The translations under genes and the position numbers were made by a program. A stretch of 64,000 nt of DNA, taken from Phlegmacium glaucopus (Eukaryota; Basidiomycota; Agaricomycetes; Agaricales; Cortinariaceae). Shown one piece after another: positions 57,073-64,000 of this stretch (position 1 is its first letter; every line of letters starts with the position of its first letter). The DNA is taken from positions 24,432 to 88,431 of the forward strand of contig MU130494.1 of the NCBI GenBank assembly GCA_015039465.1. The letters are read 5' to 3'. The notes under the pieces are model-generated. The model did no database searches. It saw only the letters and a program-made list of their open reading frames with translations, and was not told where the DNA came from.

Positions 57073-58182
57073 TAGTGTTTAAAAGTCTGGTCCAGTCCAG
57101 TTTTTTGACCCTCAGGGCCTTTAACCAAGACCATAACTGGTCCGCCTCAGTCCTCCAGACTGGACCACTTCAGACCAGTTTACATCAGTTTGTTTCTGTT
57201 ACGATCCGTTATATGTTACTCCAGTCCAGCTCCGTCAGAGTTGTCTCTGGTAGTCCGTACTCCGTTCCAGTGCTTTCCCTTGTCTCCAGATCTACTCCTC
57301 CTACGTCCAACTCCGAGGCTTCTCCATATTTTTCCGGCTCTTCCAACGTTACTCCAAACTCATTACCACATCTTTGCCACATCCACTATTTCTTTGTCAT
57401 CATCTTTCCCACTACCAGTCAGCACGCCCGCTATGGATTATTCACCCAAGAATGCAGGACCTTCCGGGAGCAGAACGCAGCACTATATATTTATCCTTTA
57501 TATTTTGGTTGCTATTTCTTTTATTATTTAAGTACTCAAAACTTGTATGTTTTCCTTAGTTCAAATATCAACTTAGTTTCCCTCTCTTGTTCTTCCTCTA
57601 AGTTCCTTGCAACTTCCGGTTCCGCTCTGTTCCGTTCTTACTCTGAAATTTAGGACACAAAGGTTCTGGGTAGCACAGCACATAAGCTGAGGCTAAGTCC
57701 TTATCCTTTCCATGACTCCATTCCATTACTCCATCCAATATTCCAGAACAGAGTTCTCGAACTTGACAGTTTCAGTCCTAGGACTGGTCCTGGTCCTAAC
57801 TGGTCTTCTGCTCACAAATATATATTTTTGTATCAGAAATGGTTGTTCAGTTAAATAATAGCTTCCAAATGAGCCCATAAGATTTTCTACAGTAATATTA
57901 GTAAAATGTCTTATTTTGGAAAATATTTTAGACTATTTTACAGATCTATCTATTTCTCAGCCAGGTTTTACCAGATTTTTATGATCTTGTGCTCATTGGA
58001 AAGGGATAAATTAGGGCTACCCTTTTACCAGTTCAGACTGGTCTAAACTGCAAAAGACTGGTTAATTGAGACCAGTCTTTCTCTGGTCTTTGATTCTCAA
58101 AAATCAAAAGACCAGACCACTGGTCCAGTCTTTTTGCAGTCCAGTCCAGTCTGGTTATAGTCATTTTCCAGTCTTGTAACCA
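57073..58182. mobile_element. Non-autonomous hAT element, CCAGT-echo family, copy 3
   Basis: Starts TAGTGTTTAAAAGTCTGG; net length without the nested LTR is about 533 bp, matching copies 1 and 2. It is the reverse complement of copy 1 through the core (CTTATTTTGGAAAATATTTT, AAATATATATTTTTGTATCA). The right end stops at TAACCAGACC, directly followed by a T-rich tract, so the last terminal bases and target duplication were lost when the non-LTR element joined. Confidence 0.8.
57197..57768 (+). mobile_element. Solo LTR, family A, in hAT copy 3
   Basis: 572 bp, TGTTACGATCCGTTATATG to CTCGAACTTGACA, duplication GTTTC (57192-57196, 57769-57773). Many CpG sites of the family are changed (CCAGTCCAGCTCC versus CCGGTCCGACTCC in the 61161 copy). 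Confidence 0.9.
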
Positions 58183-60783
58183 GACCTTTTTTTTATTATT
58201 TTATTTTAATTCCGTTTGAGTCCTATGGGACCATGCCCTATGTCAGACTGCTACTTTACTGCTTTACTCTAACTAGGTACTGATGTATATTGGCTGGTGT
58301 CAATCTGTGTGAATGAGTGGTGGCCTTCTGAGAAGATGCATGAAGATGTAATTCTCCTCTTGGTCTTCCCTACATGCTACCTCCTTGTTGCCAGCTATCC
58401 TTGTTTGTATCTTGGATGCCCAATTTGGGTGCTTGGGCTTTGGGTTGATGAATTCAATCTGTCGAGGTTTGATTCTCCTGCTTTGTAGAATGCCATGTAG
58501 TGGTGATGGATGCATCTTGGGGTAGCTCTTTGCTGCTTTCTGGACTTGTTTATAGAGTGGGTGGTCTACTCCAATTGTTGCTAGCCTCAGTGCTGATGCC
58601 TGACTGTGTGTTTGAATTAACTGGTGCATAGGAATCATGTCCACATGAGTGAGCAGAAGATCTGTTGGTGTTGTGCATAGGCATCCTGTTGCCTGAATTG
58701 CTACTTTCCACTGTATACTCTCCAGCTTCTTTATTACCCCTTTGTTTCCTCTCCCTCTATTACTTCCTGGTACTGGTGCACACCACACATCCACTGCATA
58801 TAACATCCTTGCTACCGCTGCCCTGTAGTACAGTCTCCTGGCCAGGCTACCCTTGATTTCCTTTGCATTTTTAGTGAGTTGCCCTACTTGGTTGGTCCAT
58901 TTGGTCCCTTTTCCTATTGCTGAGGCTGCCTGTTCCTTGAAACATAGCTTGCTGTCTATGATAACACCTAGGAACTTATATGATGCTGTGGTTGTGACTG
59001 TATGCTGGTCATCGAGTTTGACGTAGCTTGGAATATGGGTCCTAGATGTGGTGAAATTCTCTCTGCACAGTATTTGAGAACCATGTTTGGGATGCCACTG
59101 AGCCCTGGTGCTTTATATGGACTCAAACTCCTTGCTACCCTTTCAATCTGATTGTCTGTGACATCCTCAAACTTGAAAGCTTGCTCTGGGTACTGGTAGT
59201 TTGGTTCTACTCCGTGATCTTCCACTGGAGGATAGAAGAAGACTTCATGGAGCAGCCTGCTCTTGCCCTTGTTGTCCTGTGTCTCAACACTGTTTCTTCT
59301 GTGGTCTTTGGTTATAAGAACTGGAATCCTGGTCTTGCTCCTGTCTGCTGCTGGTGCTGTCATGAACTTATGGCTATCCCACAGAGTCTTGCCTGAGATC
59401 TCTTCTAACAAGTTTTCCCAGTGCTGTTTCTTTGCGATGCTGATGCCCTTGCTGTAGTCATTTCTTGCTTTCCTGGCTGTCTCATGACTAGAGTGTAATG
59501 GAAATTCTAGAAATTGCCTTGCCTTGGAGGCTGCTTTCCTTGCCATCTTCCTCAGACTGTCCAACTCTTTAGACCACCACCTCTTGGTGTATAGTGATGG
59601 CTTTCACTTTGGGACAACCTTTTCCATCACCTCTGTGACCACCCTCCAGCTCTTCTAGTGTCTCATCCACCTCCCCTATCTCTGGAATTTCCCTAGGTTC
59701 TGGCCTCCCTTCCAATGCCCCTCCCAGTTCCTCTTTGAACTTTTTCCAGTCTGTTGCCTTAAAACTCCATGTTACCTCCTTGATGGATCTTTGGATGGTC
59801 AGGTTTATGACTGTAACAATAGGAAAATGGTCTGCTTGTGGTGGAGTTTCATCCTCTTTGACTTCACACTTGATTATCCAATTGATGAGTTCTTTGGAGA
59901 TGAAAACATTGTCTGGCCTGGTCCATCCACCTCTAGAGTTGATGATGGTTGATATGTAACACCATCTCCATATTGTATTCTTCAAGCACATCTATTAAGA
60001 CCTGGGCTTCCTCAAGGCTTCTTCTGGTGAACAGTCTCTCATTCCTCACATCTTCCCACTACAGACTGTGCTGGTTGAAACACCCTAACCACACATCTCC
60101 TTCCTGCCTCTCCTCTCTGTATCTTCCCCAGTTCGCCATCTCCCTCCTTTCCATATGCCTTTCCATACTTTGCACTGTCTCCGAGTGCTTGCAGTCATTG
60201 TATATGTTGTAAACATTTAGAATACCCTGTTCTCCTTGGATGTGTATGGCTACAATATCTAGTGAATTGATTGGAACCTGTGTCCAAATGTTTGTGGATA
60301 ACCTTGTGTGTACCAATGTGAGTGCTCTTGGTTTGTTTTCTGTGTTCGTGTCATGCTGGAATCCTGTTGGGTATACAGCTGTCCATACTCCTGTGGCTCC
60401 TGGATGCAGATCATGTCGTACTCATTTCCTGCACTGTGTAGTGTAGCTAGTTGGACCTGCAGAGATTTCCTTGTGTTTTGCTGCCATATCTTGAGGGTTT
60501 TTGGATTGGTTGTATCTAACATATCTGGGTATTGGTGGTGTCACTTTCAATGCTTTCCTGCTCCTCCTCTGCTGCTTTACTACTCGAACCTGTTGCCCAG
60601 AAGTCCATCAGTTGAGATTGCCCTGGCATGGGCTCCCTCACACTGGTCTTGCTCTTCCCTGTCCCTGTTTCAGGTGTCCTGACTGGCTGACTACCCAGTG
60701 CACCACTTCCTTCCTGTGTTCCAGCTCTGGAACCTCCTTCCCAGCCTCTCTCCAGATTCCCCATAAGTGCTGACAAGGATAAG
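58183..60783 (-). pseudogene. Non-LTR retrotransposon (LINE) with AP endonuclease, RT largely deleted
   Basis: Minus strand order: MSALMGNLERGWEGGS leader; endonuclease LKIWQQNTRKSLQVQLATL, NEYDMICIQEPQEYG, NSLDIVAIHIQGEQGILNVY; broken stretch with several stops; RT start SLSPYKAPGLSGIPNMVLKY, ERISPHLGPIFQ; then a direct jump (near 59040) to post-RT sequence YKFLGVIIDSKLCFKEQ, ARRLYYRAAVARMLYAVDVW and HVDMIPMHQLIQTHSQASAL. The RT fingers-palm blocks with the FADD motif are absent, so a large internal deletion occurred. The T-rich tract at 58183-58204 on the plus strand is the A-rich 3' tail. It lies within the end of hAT copy 3. Confidence 0.75.
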
Positions 60784-60788
60784 ATGAG

Positions 60789-61945
60789 TGTTACATTCTG
60801 TTATACGTTACTCCGGTCCAGCTCCGTCAGAGTTGTCTCTGGTAGTCCATACTCCGTTCCAGTACTTTCCCTTGTTTCTGGATCTACTCTTCCTATGTCC
60901 AACTCCAAGACTTCTCCATATCATTCTGGCTCTTCCAACGTTACTCCAAACTCATTACCACATCTTCACCACATCCACTATTTCTTTGTCATTATCTTTC
61001 CCACTACCAGTCAGCACGCCCGCTATGGATTATTCACCCAAGAATGCAGGACCTTCCAGGAGCAGAATGCAGCACTATATATTTATCCTTTATATTTTGG
61101 TTGCTATTCCTTTTATTATTTAAGTACTCAAAACTTGTATGTTTTCCTTAGTTCGAATATTGTTACATTCCGTCATACGTTACTCCGGTCCGACTCCGTC
61201 GGAGTTGTCTCCGGTAGTCCGTACTCCGTTCCAGTACTTTCCCTTGCCTCCGGATTTACTCCTTCTATGTCCAACTCCAAGACTTCTCCGTATCATTCCG
61301 GCTCTTCCGACGTTACTCCAAACTCATTTCCACATCTTCGTCACAACCACTATTTCTTTGTCATCACTTTCCCACCATCAGTCAGCACACCAGCTATGGA
61401 TTATTCACCCCAAGAATGCAGGACCTTCCGGGAGCAGAACGCAGCATTTATATTTATATTTTATATTTCGGATGCTATTCCTTTTATATTTAAGTACTCG
61501 AAACTTGTATGTTTTCCTCAGTTCGAATATCGACTTAGTTTCCCACTCTTGGTCTTCCTCTAAGTTCTTTGCAACTTCCGGTTCCGCTCCGCTCTGTCTT
61601 ACTCCGAAATCTGGGACATGAAGGTTCTGGGTAGCACAGCACATAAGCTGAGGCTAAGTCCTATCCTTACCGTGACTCCGTTCCGTGACTCCGTCTGTGA
61701 CTCCGTCCGAAACTCCGGAACAGAGTTCCCGAACTTAACAAATATCAACTTAGTTTCCTCCTCTTATTCTTCCTCTAAGTCCCTGCGACTTCTGGTTCCA
61801 CTCTGTTCCATTCCTACTCCAAAATTAGGACACAAAGGTTTAGGGTAGCACAGCATATATGCTGAGGCTGAAGTCCTTATCTGTTCCATGGTTCCATTCC
61901 GATAAACTCCATCTGTTACTTGAATAGAGTCCTTGAACTTAACAA
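60789..61945 (+). mobile_element. Solo LTR, family A (outer), split by a younger copy
   Basis: Ends TGTTACATTCTGTTATACG and CCTTGAACTTAACA, duplication ATGAG (60784-60788, 61946-61950). Net length is 572 bp without the nested copy (61161-61740) and its 5-bp duplication. Inserted at the 5' edge of the LINE remnant. Confidence 0.92.
61161..61740 (+). mobile_element. Solo LTR, family A (inner, young)
   Basis: 580 bp, TGTTACATTCCGTCATACG to CCGAACTTAACA, duplication AATAT (61156-61160, 61741-61745), inside the outer family A LTR in the same orientation. It keeps most CpG sites (CTCCGGTCCGACTCCGTCGG), unlike its host copy. Confidence 0.95.
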
Positions 61946-61963
61946 TGAGATAAGATGTTGATC

Positions 61964-62040
61964 ATTTGATGATGATGCAGACAAGATTGGAGTAATGGCA
62001 GAGGGGCTGGAATAATATAGAAAACCTTCAGACCTGAAGG
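61964..62040 (-). repeat. Fragment of LTR family A
   Basis: GATTGGAGTAATGGCAGAGG and following bases match the interior of family A LTRs in minus orientation (compare about 32638-32700). No ends are present. Confidence 0.6.
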
Positions 62041-62500
62041 GAGTTCTTTACTCTCCCCCACCTAATCCGTGCAGACTCCATGCGGACAGCTCAGACTCCA
62101 CTTGGACTTTACTAGTGTAAGGAATGGATAACTCCTGAATACGGATTATGAATCGCATCACGTGACTTAAGTCACAAGGACTTTCGCATGTCTCATTTAG
62201 TATCTTTCGAGCCACTCGAGTGGCCTCCCTTATTTGTGGCACACATTGTCCTTAGAATAGTATAAATAAGTAGAATAAACACAAGAAATAGATTCCTCTC
62301 CCCCAAAATATACTACGAAACCTGAAATACTATTCCCAATACAAAGAAACTAGCTATCTTACACTAGGAATTTTTTTGGCAGAATAATCAGCCAAATTTC
62401 TGTTCCTAGTCCAAGTGAAGTCCGAGTGAAGTCCGAGCAGACTCCTAGCAGAGTTGCTAGGACTTGGATTTTCTAGTTAGGAGTCCATTCGGATTCCGCA
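62041..62500. mobile_element. Partial hAT-like element with CCCCCA terminus and GGACTC echoes
   Basis: Left end TTCTTTACTCTCCCCCACC resembles the ends of 242-715 and 31470-32037; repeated GACTCC, GTCCGAG and CCTAGTCC follow on both sides of an inserted LTR (62116-62363). No right terminal repeat was found. Confidence 0.5.
62116..62363 (+). mobile_element. Small solo LTR, family G
   Basis: 248 bp, TGTAAGGAATGGATAAC to AGCTATCTTACA, bordered by CTAG on both sides (62112-62115, 62364-62367). A TATA-like AGTATAAATAAG near 62261 supports orientation. Only 4 of the usual 5 duplicated bases match. Confidence 0.65.
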
Positions 62501-62775
62501 TGGAATCACTAGGAACTGCTAGGAATAATACAGGCAGTTCTGAGTTATTATTATCACTATTAATATTGAAAAATATATGTAAGTTAATATTCATTACTTT
62601 ATGAGGTGGCAATGACTTATTGCCATCACAATTTTGAATTTTGTTTAGCCCGCGAGGTAGTCACATGACCACCTGTGATGCACATCAACAAGCTGCCAGC
62701 AGCTTGTTTTCTCACACTCTCAACACCACCCCACACAACACAAACACTCACCACCACCACATCACCACTGCCACC

Positions 62776-62850
62776 ACCATGACAAACAACAACAACAACA
62801 ATGACAGACAACAATGACAATGACAAATGACAATGACAATGATGGCAACC
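62776..62850 (+). repeat. Microsatellite, ACAATG/AAC units
   Basis: Imperfect (AAC)n followed by (ACAATG)n. Immediately after it, two small GC stem-loops occur (CCCCCCACTGGGGGG at about 62852-62866 and CCCTCTCACTGAGGG at about 62901-62916). Confidence 0.8.
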
Positions 62851-62964
62851 CCCCCACTGGGGGGTATTTTTGGTGTATTTTGTTGTCTGAGATGACGAAC
62901 CCCTCTCACTGAGGGTTTTTTTTTGGTTTTAACAGACTACAGTGATCTCGTCACTCGTTTTGTC

Positions 62965-63430
62965 CACCCAGCTACCCATTCGACCACCTGGCACCCATTT
63001 CCAACCACACACCACCTATTTCAAACACCCAACGCCCATTTCAATGATTAAACACCCGTTTTGAACACCCAATGCCCGTTTCAAACACCTGGCACCCATT
63101 TCCAACACTAGGCACCCATTTTGAGCACCCAACACCCGTTTCAAACACCCACCACCTGTTTCAAACACTAGGCACCCATTTCAAGCACCCAACACCCGTT
63201 TCAAGCACCCAATACCCATTTCAAACACCCAACGCCCGTTTCAAACACCTGGCACCCATTTCAAACACCTGGCACCCGTTTCAAACACCTGGCACCCATT
63301 TTGAACACCTGGCACCCGTTTCAAACACCTGGCACCTGTTTCGAGCACCCAACACCCATTTCAAACACCCGGCACCTGTTTCGAACATTAGCTGCCTGTT
63401 TCGAACATTAGCCACCCATTTCGAACCTAT
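62965..63430 (+). repeat. 20-bp minisatellite
   Basis: About 23 units of a 20-bp motif, CACCTGGCACCCGTTTCAAA, with alternative unit types (CACCCAACACCC..., CACTAGGCACCC...) and CGTTT/CATTT variants that suggest CpG loss. Because 20 is not a multiple of 3, all frames stay open over 60-bp super-periods; this is not a gene. Confidence 0.92.
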
Positions 63431-63689
63431 TTAACATACCCATACCCATCTCCACTATCTTCACATATGATAGCCCACTCTTCGGGTCAAAGACCGGAAG
63501 GCAAAATGACATTATGTATGGTTATAGTCCAAGCAGCAGAGTGAGCTCATGGCTGGGATATGTCCATTATAGACCGGTGAGCTGATGACCTCCACCAAGG
63601 CAGTTGGATGGCCCACCAGCCAGGACCAGCTACCCTTTCTGAACCAAAAAATAATGTTGGAGCTGAATGGAGAAGCCGATCGGGACTGA

Positions 63690-64000
63690 GTAGGCATCCG
63701 ACCAGAAGAATATCTGGGGTACCTGATCTGGACCAAATGGGCACCACCAGCCAGAAAATATTCTGAGGGATCGGGTCTGGACCAAATGTGTGGCCCAGTC
63801 CAGACAAAATGGGCAGAAATATATTGTTGGGTATCGGCCCAGGATGGAATGGGTAGCCTGCCAAAAAATATTCTGGGGCTCGGGTCTGGACCAAATGGGT
63901 GGCCCGGTCCAGACAAAATGGGTAGCCATATATTGTTGGGTATCGGCCTGGGATGGAATGGGTGGCCTGCCAGAAAATAGTCTGGGGGGTCTGGACCAAA
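63690..64000 (+). repeat. 110-bp tandem repeat, cut by window end
   Basis: Units of about 110 bp: AAAATATTCTG, GGGTCTGGACCAAATG, GTCCAGACAAAATGGG, ATATTGTTGGGTATCGGCC, GATGGAATGGGT. Nearly three units are visible and continue past the window. GGTCTGGACC is palindromic. Confidence 0.85.

Noticed and set aside
62965..63430. Regular 20-bp periodicity resembling a CRISPR array
   Set aside because: No unique spacers: units are contiguous. The host is a eukaryote with introns.
63072..63434. Open 120-codon frame through the minisatellite
   Set aside because: The 20-bp unit has no stop in any plus frame, so openness is automatic; residues simply cycle through the three frames.
63547..63999. Minus-strand 150-codon frame over the 110-bp repeats
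   Set aside because: Overlapping frames on the same strand are also open, and the content is a translation of the tandem repeat; no start context or domain.

Overview
The window looks like nuclear DNA of a mushroom-forming basidiomycete (Agaricomycetes). The genes have many short GT-AG introns (about 50-70 nt), and the families present are typical of that group: a NACHT/WD40 NLR, a Pil1 eisosome protein, a Plavaka-type transposase, and a tyrosine recombinase of the 'DNA breaking-rejoining enzyme' kind. No species is assigned.

Layout. 0-5 kb: remnant of a hAT transposase gene (minus strand) carrying two short non-autonomous hAT elements, one of which holds a solo LTR. 6.4-8.2 kb: a duplicated piece of the Pil1 gene tail next to a broken ferritin-like (Rds1-type) gene. 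10.2-15.7 kb: an apparently intact six-exon NLR with a NACHT domain and 21 near-identical WD40 repeats. 16.3-33.9 kb: a dense nest of mobile DNA. It contains two decayed Ty3/gypsy elements in opposite orientation, solo LTRs of at least six families with visible target duplications, three non-autonomous hAT elements with 8-bp duplications, a second TIR family, and a foldback structure. 34.2-44.0 kb: a probable two-gene Plavaka element (transposase leftward, companion gene rightward from a shared 0.2-kb promoter) with three later insertions. 44.4-49.7 kb: two intact host genes, Pil1 eisosome protein and an AIF/AMID-like flavoprotein. 50.6-54.2 kb: a convergent pair, a SAP-domain protein and a tyrosine recombinase, each with one premature stop. 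56.5-62.5 kb: NLR fragment, hAT element, non-LTR retrotransposon remnant and nested LTRs. 62.7-64 kb: tandem repeats.

The host genes (NLR, Pil1, AIF-like) keep clean splice sites and open frames. The mobile DNA is decayed, and the dominant lesion is CpG to TpG/CpA: nine in-frame stops in one gypsy element are TGA where CGA would read through. This is consistent with cytosine methylation of repeats. Target-site duplications let much of the insertion order be read directly from the sequence. The items most worth following up are the SAP/tyrosine-recombinase pair, the two-gene Plavaka unit, the hAT elements whose interiors are filled with echoes of one short motif, and the NLR repeat array. All family names are from recognition of sequence motifs; no database search was run.
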